A stretch of DNA of 64,000 nucleotides, taken from contig NZ_VCPE01000003.1 of the NCBI RefSeq assembly GCF_005938105.1, forward strand, positions 248,001 through 312,000, in the 5' to 3' direction. The notes beneath the pieces were generated by a model, which was not told where the DNA came from, did not search any database, and saw nothing but the letters and a program-made list of their open reading frames with translations. Position numbers and translations under genes: made by a program. The DNA is from Brucella haematophila (lineage in GTDB: Bacteria > Pseudomonadota > Alphaproteobacteria > Rhizobiales > Rhizobiaceae). This document shows positions 52,689 through 61,755 of this stretch, in pieces; the first letter of the stretch is position 1; each line of letters opens with the position of its first letter.

Positions 52689-53717
52689 TCAACCGGCCAT
52701 CTTCGTAATCTGTTCGGTGGAAGGCAGGGCTTTGGCGGCTTCGCCCTGCAATACGGCGCGAATACCGTAGCGCTGGACCATCTCCTGAATGATCAGGAAA
52801 ATGCGCGATTCAACCACCGCGCAAGCGCGGCTAACTGGACGCGAACGCTTGCGCACCATATAGGCGTTGCGTCGAATGGTCGGCTCCTCAATGGGCACGA
52901 GAGCAAGCGTACCTTCGGCAACCTGCTTGCTGACCGCACCGTGTGATAGGATCGTATAGGCGCTGGCGCGACTGACCATCTCCACGAGATGGGGCAATGA
53001 ATCAATCGCCGCAACCACATTGAGTTGTATGCCGATTGAGCGTGCGAACTTTTCCTGCAGTTTGCGCGCACCGTGGGCAGGGCTGGTTAGCACCAACGGC
53101 ATTTCCTGAAGCCGTGCGGCGCTGATAGGATTGAGCGCTATGCCGTCTGGACCAATCTCGCCGGGCCAATTATCAGTTGCTGTGACGAGGAAGAGTTCTT
53201 CCGATAGCAAAGGTTCGAACGAGTAAGGCACACTATCATAGGCTTCATAGACACAACCGATATCAACGCGGTCTGTGCTGATCCAATCGATAATGTCTCC
53301 GGACATAGCTTCAGCAATGTGAAGGCGGATGTCTGGATACTCTGTGTGAATGGTCTCCAGTAAAGGAACGCTGAGGAGTGTGCTCAGTGATGGTGGCAGT
53401 CCCACAGAAACCGGGCCGCGTGGTTCGCCGCTCAGGCTTCTGATATCTTCAACCAGATCATCGAGACTTTTCAGGATATCCGCTCCACGACGGGTGAGCG
53501 CCATCCCTGCTTCCGTCATCTGAATGCCGCGGGTACCACGGATTATCAGCTGCACATCCAGCATCTTTTCAAGCTTGGCAATGTTTTCCGAAAGTGAAGG
53601 CTGCGCCATGTTCATTGCACTTGCAGCTGCCGAGATCGACCCATGTTCGGCAAGCGCCAGAAAATAGGATAGCTGCCGAAAATTCAGCAGCGCATGACCC
53701 TTGTCCATATTGACCAT
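52689..53717 (-). CDS. LysR-family transcriptional regulator 2
   Basis: A 342-residue LTTR, a paralogue of LysR 1: the helix-turn-helix reads LAEHGSISAAASAMNMAQPS then LSENIAKLEKMLDVQ. Shared effector-domain segments include IGCVYEAYDS, NWPGEIGPDGIALNP, SRASAYTILS and MVRKRSRPVSRA. The ATG is preceded by TAGGAGGAA; an upstream in-frame start is less good. A perfect ATAGG-N5-CCTAT dyad lies ~40 bp upstream of its start, so it is probably autoregulated. The two regulators may recognise the same sites with different inducers. Confidence 0.92.
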   Translation of the reverse strand: MVNMDKGHALLNFRQLSYFLALAEHGSISAAASAMNMAQPSLSENIAKLEKMLDVQLIIRGTRGIQMTEAGMALTRRGADILKSLDDLVEDIRSLSGEPRGPVSVGLPPSLSTLLSVPLLETIHTEYPDIRLHIAEAMSGDIIDWISTDRVDIGCVYEAYDSVPYSFEPLLSEELFLVTATDNWPGEIGPDGIALNPISAARLQEMPLVLTSPAHGARKLQEKFARSIGIQLNVVAAIDSLPHLVEMVSRASAYTILSHGAVSKQVAEGTLALVPIEEPTIRRNAYMVRKRSRPVSRACAVVESRIFLIIQEMVQRYGIRAVLQGEAAKALPSTEQITKMAG

Positions 53718-53757
53718 CAGTAAATTCCTCCTAGCCTGAGACAGGCTCTCCAAATCG

Positions 53758-53772
53758 ATAGGCTAAGCCTAT
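53758..53772 (+). promoter_or_regulatory. Perfect LysR-type dyad, ATAGG-N5-CCTAT
   Basis: ATAGG-ctaag-CCTAT, extended to ATAGGC-taa-GCCTAT. It is immediately upstream of lysR 2, in the position expected for autoregulation. Confidence 0.65.
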
Positions 53773-54049
53773 GGATGTGCGCGTCAAGGAAAAATCAAGC
53801 AAAGGCCCTGCCTGCTCGACCTCTTGTGACTGCATGTTGATGCCGCAGAGCCGTCGGGGCATTTCTCACCGGGCCCCCGCAGGTGCAAGTTTTGACAATT
53901 CCGTTGGCGACACCGGGCCCTTCCGGGTTTTCAATTCTCTTTTGATTTCTTGGAGATAGAGTTTAAGCGCCAGTACTTCGCCGTCATTATTCGCTCCGAT
54001 GAGCTAGCGCCGGACCTTATCTGTCCTGTTGGCAGAATATGTCTGATGG

Positions 54050-54064
54050 ATAGGAAGTGGCTAT
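54050..54064 (+). promoter_or_regulatory. Putative LysR operator, ATAGG-N5-GCTAT
   Basis: ATAGG-aagtg-GCTAT, one mismatch, ~160 bp before the beta-hydroxyacid dehydrogenase gene. Confidence 0.5.
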
Positions 54065-54226
54065 ATTAGACAAAGGTAAAACCTATATCGACGTTGTCGC
54101 AATATGCGAAGGTCTTGCTACTCTGACTTGAATGCGCCTTTCTCGATAACATGTGGCAGGTGTAGGGCGTCGATGCCCGCCGGGAGAACCGGGCCGCAAC
54201 ACATTTCCAACGAAATCGAGTTAAAG

Positions 54227-55135
54227 ATGAAAGTCGGATATATTGGCCTGGGTAGCATGGGCGGTGCGCTGGCTGCAAGGCTTCTGCTCAGACATGAGCT
54301 GACCGTCTATGATCAGTCCACCACTGCGGTTGAGCGCCTGGTGGAAAAGGGAGCGGTTGCTGCAGAAACACCAGCTGCTCTTGGAGCTTCATGCGACGTC
54401 GTTTTCCTGTGTCTGCCGACCTCAGCTCATGTTCGTGAAGTTATCTTTGGCCCTGTTGGTCTTTCCGGCGTCTTACGCGCGGGTTCGATGATCATCGACC
54501 AAACGACCGGCGATCCAGACGAAACCCGGCGATTGGCAAAGGAATTGGCTAGCGTCGGAATCGAACTGATCGATGCGCCCGTCAGCGGTGGGATTGCTGG
54601 TGCTCAAGCCGGTACCATTGCCATTATGGTTGGCGCCAGTGAGGAGAAGTTCTCACGAGCTTTCCCACTGCTCGAATCCATTAGCAACAATGTCTATCAT
54701 GCGGGCGAAATCGGTAATGGCCATGTCATCAAGCTGGTGAACAACCTGCTCTCTATGACGCAACGTCTACTGTCTTTTGAAGCTATGACCCTTGCCGCGA
54801 AGAATGGAGTGCCTCCTGAAAAGGCGGTTGATATTCTCATCGCCGGCGGTGGTCGTAATGCATATCTGGAAAGAATGATGGGACCGCGAATCCTGAAGGG
54901 TGAGCTGAATGTGGGCTTCACCTTGGGGCTTGCACATAAGGATGTGCGGCTTGCCTGCCAGCTTGGTGTCGATTCCGGAGTTCCGATGTTCTTCGGCAAT
55001 CTGACTCGCGAATTATATCAGACCTTTATAGCTGAAAAGGGACCGTCCAGTCAGGTCGATACGGCTGCATTGATCTACGATCGGCTCGCTGGCACGACCG
55101 TCGTTCCAACAGATAGCGATCAACTAGAGGCATAA
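54227..55135 (+). CDS. NAD(P)-dependent beta-hydroxyacid dehydrogenase (3-hydroxyisobutyrate dehydrogenase family)
   Basis: A 302-residue enzyme: MKVGYIGLGSMGGALAARLL (Rossmann motif with the family signature), VFLCLPTSAHVREV, IDAPVSGGIAGAQAGTIAIM (substrate-binding DAPVSGG) and GNGHVIKLVNNLLS with the catalytic Lys. The LALGLAHKDV-like segment (TLGLAHKDVRLA) is also conserved. It oxidises a 3-hydroxy acid such as 3-hydroxyisobutyrate or reduces tartronate semialdehyde. The family N-terminus fixes the start. It leads the gene set with two cupin/SnoaL genes, a reductase and an aldehyde dehydrogenase. Confidence 0.9.
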   Translation: MKVGYIGLGSMGGALAARLLLRHELTVYDQSTTAVERLVEKGAVAAETPAALGASCDVVFLCLPTSAHVREVIFGPVGLSGVLRAGSMIIDQTTGDPDETRRLAKELASVGIELIDAPVSGGIAGAQAGTIAIMVGASEEKFSRAFPLLESISNNVYHAGEIGNGHVIKLVNNLLSMTQRLLSFEAMTLAAKNGVPPEKAVDILIAGGGRNAYLERMMGPRILKGELNVGFTLGLAHKDVRLACQLGVDSGVPMFFGNLTRELYQTFIAEKGPSSQVDTAALIYDRLAGTTVVPTDSDQLEA

Positions 55136-55212
55136 TGAGAAGTCAAGCAGGGGATAGCGTGACCACCATGACGCCCCAAGATCAAAGATGCTAAAAGAGG
55201 CAGGAGCATTCT

Positions 55213-55611
55213 ATGAGGATTACACGAAACGGAACCGAGAAATCCACCATTGGCAGTGCGGCCACATTTACCGGACATGTTCGCCGCGATGGGTTCTTTG
55301 CTGCACCCGCACCTGCGCATCTCGTCGGCGGCACGGTAACATTTGATCCCGGCGCGCGTACGGCGTGGCATACGCATCCTCTGGGTCAACTGTTGATCTA
55401 TACGACTGGCGTCGGTCGAGTTCAGGTTTGGGGCGAACCGGTACAAGAGGTCAGCCCCGGCGATCTAGTCTGGTTCGAGCCCGGTGAAAAGCATTGGCAC
55501 GGCGCTTCGCCGGACGTTGGGGCGACCCATATTGCTCTGGTTGAAGCCGTGAATGGCGAGACAACCGACTGGCAGGAACATGTCACGGATGGCCAGTATC
55601 GCGGCGATTGA
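55213..55611 (+). CDS. Cupin domain protein
   Basis: A 132-residue single cupin with full metal-ligand motifs: TAWHTHPLGQLLIYTTGVG (His-x-His and Gln) and GDLVWFEPGEKHWHGASP (His). This group is close to the small cupins found with carboxymuconolactone decarboxylases and quercetinase-like proteins. The substrate is unknown. It follows the dehydrogenase gene by 77 bp and precedes a perfect LysR-type dyad. Confidence 0.85.
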   Translation: MRITRNGTEKSTIGSAATFTGHVRRDGFFAAPAPAHLVGGTVTFDPGARTAWHTHPLGQLLIYTTGVGRVQVWGEPVQEVSPGDLVWFEPGEKHWHGASPDVGATHIALVEAVNGETTDWQEHVTDGQYRGD

Positions 55612-55667
55612 AGTTGGTTAGGCTCATGCTTGGTAAGCGGTTCTGGTTTCCGTTGCCTTGTCAACTG

Positions 55668-55682
55668 ATAGGTCATTCCTAT
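55668..55682 (+). promoter_or_regulatory. Perfect LysR-type dyad, ATAGG-N5-CCTAT
   Basis: ATAGG-tcatt-CCTAT, exact consensus, ~60 bp before the SnoaL-like gene that heads the reductase/aldehyde dehydrogenase unit. Confidence 0.65.
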
Positions 55683-55740
55683 GGGCACGGATTGGAGGGG
55701 TGGGGATATATTGCCGGCAAACATCGGGGAGGATTTGGCG

Positions 55741-56358
55741 ATGTCGATGGATGAGATGATGGCAGGCGTTCTGGAACTCCTGGACAGGGAGGCGATCAGG
55801 CAATGCCTGCATCGTTATTCGCGAGGAGTAGACCGGTTCGACCGGGAAATGGTTTTGTCTGCTTTTCACGAGGACAGTTTGGATGAGCACGGCAAGTTTG
55901 TCGGCACACCGGAGGAGTTCGTAGACTGGGCATTAGCGCAGCATAGCGGGGCACACCAGTCGCACCAGCATTGCCTGCTCAACCACACATGCGAGATTGA
56001 TGGCGCAACGGCCCATGCGGAAACCTATTTCATGTTCATTTCCATGAACCGCAGTGGTAAGCCAGTTACCATTGGCGGCGGTCGTTATGTCGACCGCCTG
56101 GAGAAACGGCATGGACAGTGGCGGATCGCTGCCCGTGTGACGCTTCGCGATTGGGGGATGACAGACGAGATTGCCGATGTGTCAGATCTAAGCGCCTTCA
56201 CCTCAACGCGCGCGCTGCTTTCCGACGCCGAACGACGCTTCATGAACGAAGGCCGCGGCAGCGCCCGTAATCGCAGCGACCCTTCTTATGACCGGCCGCT
56301 TACAGTCGATCCGGCTCGCCGTGATGCCTATCTCGCTTTGAAAGGACAGGTGTCGTGA
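55741..56358 (+). CDS. SnoaL/NTF2-like protein
   Basis: A 205-residue protein of the same SnoaL_4-type group as the one encoded at 31228-31761: REAIRQCLHRYSRGVDRFDR, FHEDSLDEHGKFVG, AHAETYFMFISMNRSG and GQWRIAARVTLRDWG. A C-terminal ~50-residue extension (FMNEGRGSARNRSDPSYDRP) also has a counterpart there. Such proteins accompany oxygenases or act as dehydratases. GGGGAGGA lies just before the ATG chosen. The stop overlaps the GTG start of the next gene by four bases. Confidence 0.82.
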   Translation: MSMDEMMAGVLELLDREAIRQCLHRYSRGVDRFDREMVLSAFHEDSLDEHGKFVGTPEEFVDWALAQHSGAHQSHQHCLLNHTCEIDGATAHAETYFMFISMNRSGKPVTIGGGRYVDRLEKRHGQWRIAARVTLRDWGMTDEIADVSDLSAFTSTRALLSDAERRFMNEGRGSARNRSDPSYDRPLTVDPARRDAYLALKGQVS

Positions 56359-57335
56359 ACGGAACAATGCACGCCGTTGCATTCGATGCTTTCGGCACGC
56401 CGGACAACTTGCGTATAGCGGAATTTCCCATTCCCCTGCCGCGTCGCGGGGAAGTCGTCGTTCGCGTCACCGCCGCATCGGTCAATCCGACCGATCTCAT
56501 GATGCTCTCCGGCCAACAGGCCCGCATGATGGCCGAACTTTCACCACCCTATGTCGGTGGCATGGAGTTTTCCGGTCATGTTCATGAGGTGGGCGAGGGC
56601 GTTAACGTCGTCGCTAAGGGTGATGCAGTCATCGGTGTCGTCAATCCTCGGCGACCTGAAGGAGGGGCACAGGCGGCCTATGTTCGTGTCCCAGCGGCTT
56701 CGGTGGCAAAGCTCAAACCGGAAGTCGATCTCGTTTCTGCGGCGACAGTACCAATGAATGCGCTGACCGCTCATATGACGCTCGATCTGCTCAGCCTCCA
56801 GCCCGGCCAATCGGTGCTCGTCACCGGCGGTTCAGGCATGCTCGGTGGTAGCGTCATTCAACTGGCGCGTCGCGCGGGCCTACACGTGGTCGCGACAGGT
56901 TCGACCGATGACTGGCCGCTATTACGCTCTTTGGGAGCCGATACTTGTGTGTCGCGCGACGAAGCTGGCATGGTTGGGGCGGTGCGCGAAGCCTTTCCTG
57001 AAGGTGTCGACGGTCTCGTCGACGGTGCGCTGATCGGTAACAACATATCATTTCTGGTCCGAGACGGCGGTACCGCTGTCTCGCTCCGCATTACTTCTCC
57101 GATCGAAGATAAGCGGCTGAAAACGCCTTATGTTTCGGTCATTGCGGGTATGGAGCGCACGGATATTCTGGACGCTATAGCGTCTGGAATCGAGGAACGA
57201 GCTATTGTGCCCCGTGTGGCCGAAGGTGGACGCTTTTCGTTCAAACATGCCGCAGACGCATATCGCATGGCGTTGCGGGGTGGGTTTCGCGGTCGTGTGG
57301 TACTTCTCTTTGATGATGCCGTCGCGTCCGATTAA
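56355..57335 (+). CDS. Quinone reductase-like MDR oxidoreductase
   Basis: A 326-residue medium-chain dehydrogenase/reductase of the zinc-free quinone oxidoreductase type: VTAASVNPTDLMMLSGQ, GGMEFSGHVHEVGEGV, VLVTGGSGMLGGSVIQLARR (NADPH motif) and GGFRGRVVLLFDD at the end. No structural-zinc cysteines are visible. It reduces an enone, quinone or enoyl thioester with NADPH. It starts with GTG overlapping the previous stop (translational coupling); an ATG four codons later is an alternative. It lies directly upstream of the aldehyde dehydrogenase gene. Confidence 0.88.
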   Translation: MNGTMHAVAFDAFGTPDNLRIAEFPIPLPRRGEVVVRVTAASVNPTDLMMLSGQQARMMAELSPPYVGGMEFSGHVHEVGEGVNVVAKGDAVIGVVNPRRPEGGAQAAYVRVPAASVAKLKPEVDLVSAATVPMNALTAHMTLDLLSLQPGQSVLVTGGSGMLGGSVIQLARRAGLHVVATGSTDDWPLLRSLGADTCVSRDEAGMVGAVREAFPEGVDGLVDGALIGNNISFLVRDGGTAVSLRITSPIEDKRLKTPYVSVIAGMERTDILDAIASGIEERAIVPRVAEGGRFSFKHAADAYRMALRGGFRGRVVLLFDDAVASD

Positions 57336-57341
57336 TTCGAT

Positions 57342-58832
57342 ATGACAGGGAGGACGCTGGACGTGGTCTGGCAGGGAAAATACGATAAGTTGTTTGTTGC
57401 TGGTCGCTGGGTGGTCCCGAAGGGGGCGGATCGCATCGAGGTCATTTCGCCAGTGACTGAGCAGGTCATCGCCGCCGTTCCCTCGGCTTCGATGGCCGAT
57501 GTGGATGCGGCGGTCGCCTCGGCGCGGCAGGCTTTCGACAAAGGCCCTTGGCCGCGCATGAGCGTGGAGGAGCGAATTGCGATTGTCAGCCGTTTGCGCG
57601 ACTGTTTTGCCGCGCGGCAGGATGTGCTCGGCCAGCTCATTTCCGATGAGATGGGCAGTCCGATCACTTTCTCGAAGACGCTTCAGGCTGGCGTGCCCGT
57701 CATGATGCTCGATGCCTTCATCGACATCGCACGCAATTTTCCGTTTCGCGAAACCCGGCGCTCTGCCACCGGTCACGGTTTGGTGGTTCGCGAACCGAAA
57801 GGCGTGGTTGCAGCCATCGTGCCCTGGAATGTGCCGATGATGACGACGATCATGAAGCTCGGCCCCGCTCTTTTGTCAGGTTGCACTATTGTGCTGAAAC
57901 CCGCACCGGAAACGCCGCTTTCTGCCTATATGCTGGGCGAAATGCTGGAAGAGGCCGGTGTGCCGGAAGGTGTCGTCTCCATTTTGCCAGCGGGGCGCGA
58001 AGCCAGCGAATATCTCGCGCTTCATCCTGGCGTCGACAAGGTGACGTTTACCGGCTCGACGGCAGCGGGGCGTCATCTCGCTGCGAAATGCGGCGAACTG
58101 ATCCGCCCGATCACACTCGAACTCGGCGGAAAATCCGCGGGCATCTTTCTCGACGATGCCGATATCGTTGCAGGGGTCGAGGCGTTGCGTCTTGGTTCAT
58201 TGCGAAATTCAGGGCAAGTTTGCAGTCTCAAGACGCGACTTCTGGTCTCACGTCAGCGGCGCGACGAGCTTCTGGATGCATTCTCGGCAGTTCTCGCGAC
58301 AATGCCGGTTGGCGATCCAGCCAATCCAGCAACCCAGATTGGACCGATGGTGACAAAACGACAGATGGAGAGGGTCTCCCACTACATTGATGTGGGCATC
58401 GCCGATGGTGCTCGCACGGTGGTGGGTGGACCGGGTCGACCGGCTGATCTCAATCGTGGCTGGTTCGTCAAGCCGACGCTTCTTGCGGATGTCGATCCGA
58501 CTTCGACCATCGCCCAGGAGGAAATTTTTGGCCCGGTGATCTGTGTCACCACCTATGACAGCGAGGACGAGGCCATCGCAATCGCAAATAACTCGGTCTA
58601 TGGTCTAAATGGCGCGATCTTCTCTGCCGATGTCGAGAAGGCGATCCGTCTCGCCGGGCGCATCAAGACGGGCACGGTGGAGATCAATGGCTGCGGAGTT
58701 GGCTTTGCTTCACCAATCGGTGGGGTCAAGCAATCGGGCATCGGTCGCGAGGGCGGGCGTGAGGGTTTTGAACCCTATCTCGAAGTGAAATCTATCGGCC
58801 TTCCGAAAGACTACGAAAACGCAACGGCCTGA
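57342..58832 (+). CDS. NAD(P)-dependent aldehyde dehydrogenase
   Basis: A 496-residue aldehyde dehydrogenase: VVAAIVPWNVPMMTTIMKLG, VTFTGSTAAGRHLAAKCGE (coenzyme loop), catalytic base Glu in ITLELGGKSAGIF, nucleophile Cys in NSGQVCSLKTR and QEEIFGPVICVTTY. The length is normal. It oxidises an aldehyde to an acid in the cytoplasm; the substrate could be a semialdehyde or branched aldehyde feeding the CoA ligase and transferases. It begins seven bases after the reductase stop. Confidence 0.93.
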   Translation: MTGRTLDVVWQGKYDKLFVAGRWVVPKGADRIEVISPVTEQVIAAVPSASMADVDAAVASARQAFDKGPWPRMSVEERIAIVSRLRDCFAARQDVLGQLISDEMGSPITFSKTLQAGVPVMMLDAFIDIARNFPFRETRRSATGHGLVVREPKGVVAAIVPWNVPMMTTIMKLGPALLSGCTIVLKPAPETPLSAYMLGEMLEEAGVPEGVVSILPAGREASEYLALHPGVDKVTFTGSTAAGRHLAAKCGELIRPITLELGGKSAGIFLDDADIVAGVEALRLGSLRNSGQVCSLKTRLLVSRQRRDELLDAFSAVLATMPVGDPANPATQIGPMVTKRQMERVSHYIDVGIADGARTVVGGPGRPADLNRGWFVKPTLLADVDPTSTIAQEEIFGPVICVTTYDSEDEAIAIANNSVYGLNGAIFSADVEKAIRLAGRIKTGTVEINGCGVGFASPIGGVKQSGIGREGGREGFEPYLEVKSIGLPKDYENATA

Positions 58833-58851
58833 CCTTTCTGGAGGTCAGGCC
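58826..58851. terminator. Hairpin shared by two convergent genes
   Basis: A perfect 10-bp stem GGCCTGACCT with a six-base loop. It overlaps the stop codons of the aldehyde dehydrogenase and MFS genes, with no T run. Likely terminator or 3' end stabiliser for both. Confidence 0.6.
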
Positions 58852-60452
58852 CTCAACATCGTTCCTGCCTGGCGGGGCACGCGGGTCTGCAGCATCAAAT
58901 GCACGACGGGCTCAGCATTCTCCAGCTGCAAATCGATCACTTGCTGGCGCAAGGCCGCAGTTTCGCTCGTTCTGCGGCTCATCATGCGGCGATAATCTGT
59001 CCAGCTATTCGTCTGAAAACTTTCTGTCCATCGCCCTGTCCGGCGCAAGTCGCGCAGGAGAACCCAGTGCGTGGCACCCAACCTTGTCAGGTGTCGCCGG
59101 CGCGTTTCCATTAATGCCATGAACGTCGATACGTGGCCCGCATCGATCTGGTGTTCGATAACCACATGTAGCGGGCCGCCATGTGAAGTCATGTTTTGCT
59201 CGTCGGCCAGTTCTGTCGTCCCCAGTGGGTCATGGTTGATGCCGGTCGTATCCGGCAAGGGAAACTTCACGGCAAGGGCGAAAGCGCCAAGCATTAGCAC
59301 GGTTGCACCACCAAGCGCGCCTTCAGTTCTGAAATGCTCAGCCACGACACCCCATAACCAACCACCGATGGACAGGCCCAGAAAGGCGGAGGACAAGAAC
59401 ATTGCAACCATGCGTCCTGCGATCCAGCGGGGCGAGGACAATTGCAATACACTGTTCTGCAGCGAGTGCACGGTCAGCCAGCAGGCACCACCGAGCACGG
59501 TGGAGGGAAGACCGCCCCACAAGTTGCGACTGATTGCAAGAAGCGCCATCGCAACCGCGCTCATGAGAAAAGCCGAGCAGACAATGTGATCGACCGTAAA
59601 CCGGCGGCGCAGATATTTCATGCATAGACCACCAAGGATCGCGCCAAACCCGTAACCTCCGAAGAGGAAGCCATAGGTTAGCGCCCCTTGACCGAACTGA
59701 TCGCGGGCTACCAGCGGCAACATAGCCATGACGCAGATGGCGGCGAGCGAGAAGCAGAAAACCCGCAGCAACAGGATCTGTAGCGGCTGTGATACTGCGA
59801 GGAAGCGAAAGCCAAGCACGAGCGCTGAACGAAAACCTTCCCTGTCGTTGCTCTTGGCTTGCACTGGAGAACGGAAAAACATAACGATCAGCGCTGGCAG
59901 ATAGCTGACAGCGCCGACCATGAATGTAATGCCCGCACCGGCACTGGCAACCAGAATGCCGCCGATGGAGGGGCCAACTGTACGCATGACATTGGCACCG
60001 ATATTGTGCAGAGACACAGCCTCGACCAGCCTTTCGCGCGGTACGATATCGCCGAGCGAGGACTGCCAAGATGGTGTGAAGATGGCGACGCCTGACCCAA
60101 CCGCGAAGATCAGGGCGAGGATTGACCATGGCGTCAACATGCTCGTGACCGAGAAGAACGCCAGTCCGACCGACGCCAGCAGGCTGATTGCCAGCGATAT
60201 AATCATGGTGATGCGACGGTCGAACGTATCGGCCATCGCGCCGGCTACTACCGAGAATGCCACCATAGGCAGGGCATAGGCGGTCTGTATCAGCGATACC
60301 AATGCTGCCGATGGCGTCAGCGCTGTCATGAGCCATCCACCGGCCACCACATGGATGAACATGCCGAGAAACGACAGTTCGACCGCAGCCCATAGCGTGA
60401 AGAACTGCGTGTTGCGCAAAAGGGAGGGCGGAGTTTCCGTCTTTCCTGTCAT
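58845..60452 (-). CDS. MFS transporter with C-terminal dimeric alpha/beta-barrel-like domain
   Basis: A 535-residue protein. Residues ~1-400 form a twelve-helix MFS permease of the MFS_3/EntS type: LWAAVELSFLGMFIHVVAGG, VVAGAMADTFDRRITMIISL (the loop 2-3 motif), GAVSYLPALIVMFF. Residues ~425-535 are soluble: PLHVVIEHQIDAGHVSTFMA, METRRRHLTRLGATHWVLLR, with an antibiotic-monooxygenase-like ferredoxin barrel pattern. This fusion recurs in a proteobacterial MFS family. Likely an exporter protecting against pathway intermediates or aromatic substrates; the direction of transport is inferred from family. Confidence 0.87.
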   Translation of the reverse strand: MTGKTETPPSLLRNTQFFTLWAAVELSFLGMFIHVVAGGWLMTALTPSAALVSLIQTAYALPMVAFSVVAGAMADTFDRRITMIISLAISLLASVGLAFFSVTSMLTPWSILALIFAVGSGVAIFTPSWQSSLGDIVPRERLVEAVSLHNIGANVMRTVGPSIGGILVASAGAGITFMVGAVSYLPALIVMFFRSPVQAKSNDREGFRSALVLGFRFLAVSQPLQILLLRVFCFSLAAICVMAMLPLVARDQFGQGALTYGFLFGGYGFGAILGGLCMKYLRRRFTVDHIVCSAFLMSAVAMALLAISRNLWGGLPSTVLGGACWLTVHSLQNSVLQLSSPRWIAGRMVAMFLSSAFLGLSIGGWLWGVVAEHFRTEGALGGATVLMLGAFALAVKFPLPDTTGINHDPLGTTELADEQNMTSHGGPLHVVIEHQIDAGHVSTFMALMETRRRHLTRLGATHWVLLRDLRRTGRWTESFQTNSWTDYRRMMSRRTSETAALRQQVIDLQLENAEPVVHLMLQTRVPRQAGTMLRA

Positions 60453-60483
60453 GGGTATTTCCGCCGAAATTTCCTGCTTGTTA

Positions 60484-61284
60484 TCAGCTGCTTAGTGTCA
60501 TGCCGCCATCGACCGTAAGACTGACGCCGGTGATGAACCGGGATTCCTCGCTGGCAAGGAAAACAGCGGCCTTGGCAACATCCCAGGCATCGCCCATCCA
60601 GCCCATCGGGATACGCGAGACACGCTCGCGCCACTTGTCGTCCAGTTCCTCGGGCTTGACGCCGTGGTTCTTTAATGCGGACAGCTTGGCCATGGGCGTA
60701 TCCATCAGCCCTGGCAGAATGGCATTCACTCGAACCTGCCGCGAAGCATATTCGGCGGCCGTCACGCGGGTCAGGTGGTTCATTGCGGCCTTGGTGGTAT
60801 AGTAGGAAGCATAGGGCGTTCCGAGATAGCGCAGCGATGAAATCGACGAGACGTTGACAATTGCGCCGCCGCCTTGCGCGACCATGGGCGGGATTGCGTG
60901 CTTCATAGCGAGGTAACAGCTTTTCAAGTTTACATCAAAAACGCGGTCCCAGTCTTCTTCAGGCAATTCGACGACACCGCCATTGATCACGATGCCGACA
61001 TTGTTGTGCAACACGTCGATACGGCCGAAAGCCTTGAGACAAGCCTGAACCGCCGCGGCGACATCGGCTGATACGGCGGCGTTACCAGCAATCGCAATGG
61101 CCTGGCCGCCTTCATCTCTGATAATGGCTGCTGTTTCCTCGGCGGCATCCGGCTGCAAGTCGAAGCAGGCGACGCTTGCCCCTTCGCGTGCAAATTGGAC
61201 GGCGCAGGCTTTGCCGTTGCCCCAACCCGGTCCGGCGCTGCCTGCACCCATGACCAGTGCAACCTTGTGCTTCAATCGTTGCAT
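60484..61284 (-). CDS. SDR family oxidoreductase
   Basis: A 266-residue SDR: VMGAGSAGPGWGNGKA, an extended form of the TGxxxGxG loop, CFDLQPDAAEE (Asp favours NAD), HNNVGIVINGG in place of NNAG, SSISSLRYLG and YYTTKAA, and LTVDGGMTLSS at the end. The longer glycine loop and NNVG are a known SDR variant. It is transcribed towards the MFS gene 31 bp away, probably as one unit. The substrate is unknown. Confidence 0.87.
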   Translation of the reverse strand: MQRLKHKVALVMGAGSAGPGWGNGKACAVQFAREGASVACFDLQPDAAEETAAIIRDEGGQAIAIAGNAAVSADVAAAVQACLKAFGRIDVLHNNVGIVINGGVVELPEEDWDRVFDVNLKSCYLAMKHAIPPMVAQGGGAIVNVSSISSLRYLGTPYASYYTTKAAMNHLTRVTAAEYASRQVRVNAILPGLMDTPMAKLSALKNHGVKPEELDDKWRERVSRIPMGWMGDAWDVAKAAVFLASEESRFITGVSLTVDGGMTLSS

Positions 61285-61755
61285 CTATTCTGCCTCCCTT
61301 GGCATTCCCGGAACGAGTGCGCTTGGACTCGTTGGTCTCAAATTTCTCATCGAAACATTCATAATCTGCTGCGGGTAAACTGTGATCTTCATTTTTCCTA
61401 TGCCTATCAAAGTCTACTCCTTCGGATTGTCGCTCGAACATTAGGTCGGTTGAATAACGGGTATGCAGACAGTCGGTAAGGCTTGCCATAGGGAGTGCCG
61501 ATGGATGCGCTAGGGCGAGGAGCGGCGGTATAGAAGTTGACCGTCGTTTCCGTTGTGATCACTCGGTCCTTGTGGCTAAGTGCGATCAACACAGAACGTT
61601 TCCGGAAACACCGGAAGAGGAGGAGACCGACGCTGCCAGTGGAGAGGCTTGCGTCGTGTGTCGTCGCATCAGCGGCATGATCTGTTTGAAAAAGGACGTT
61701 TCGTGCGCACGGCGACTCGCGGTACGCGGTGCGTTCAATCGTTCGGAGGAGACGA
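61285..61755. promoter_or_regulatory. Divergent promoter region of SDR and MHS transporter genes
   Basis: About 470 bp without a credible gene. It contains tandem CCTAT half-sites at 61397-61407 (CCTATGCCTAT) and a fuller dyad at 61488-61502. Confidence 0.45.
61488..61502 (+). promoter_or_regulatory. Putative LysR operator, ATAGG-N5-CCGAT
   Basis: ATAGG-gagtg-CCGAT, the mirror of the ATCGG-N5-CCTAT form found at 20826 and 42508. It lies between the SDR and MHS transporter genes. Confidence 0.5.

Larger units (their letters stand above)
53718..54226. promoter_or_regulatory. Divergent promoter region of lysR 2 and the dehydrogenase gene
   Basis: About 510 bp without a credible gene. It holds two LysR-type dyads (53758-53772 perfect; 54050-54064 with one mismatch). 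Confidence 0.5.
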
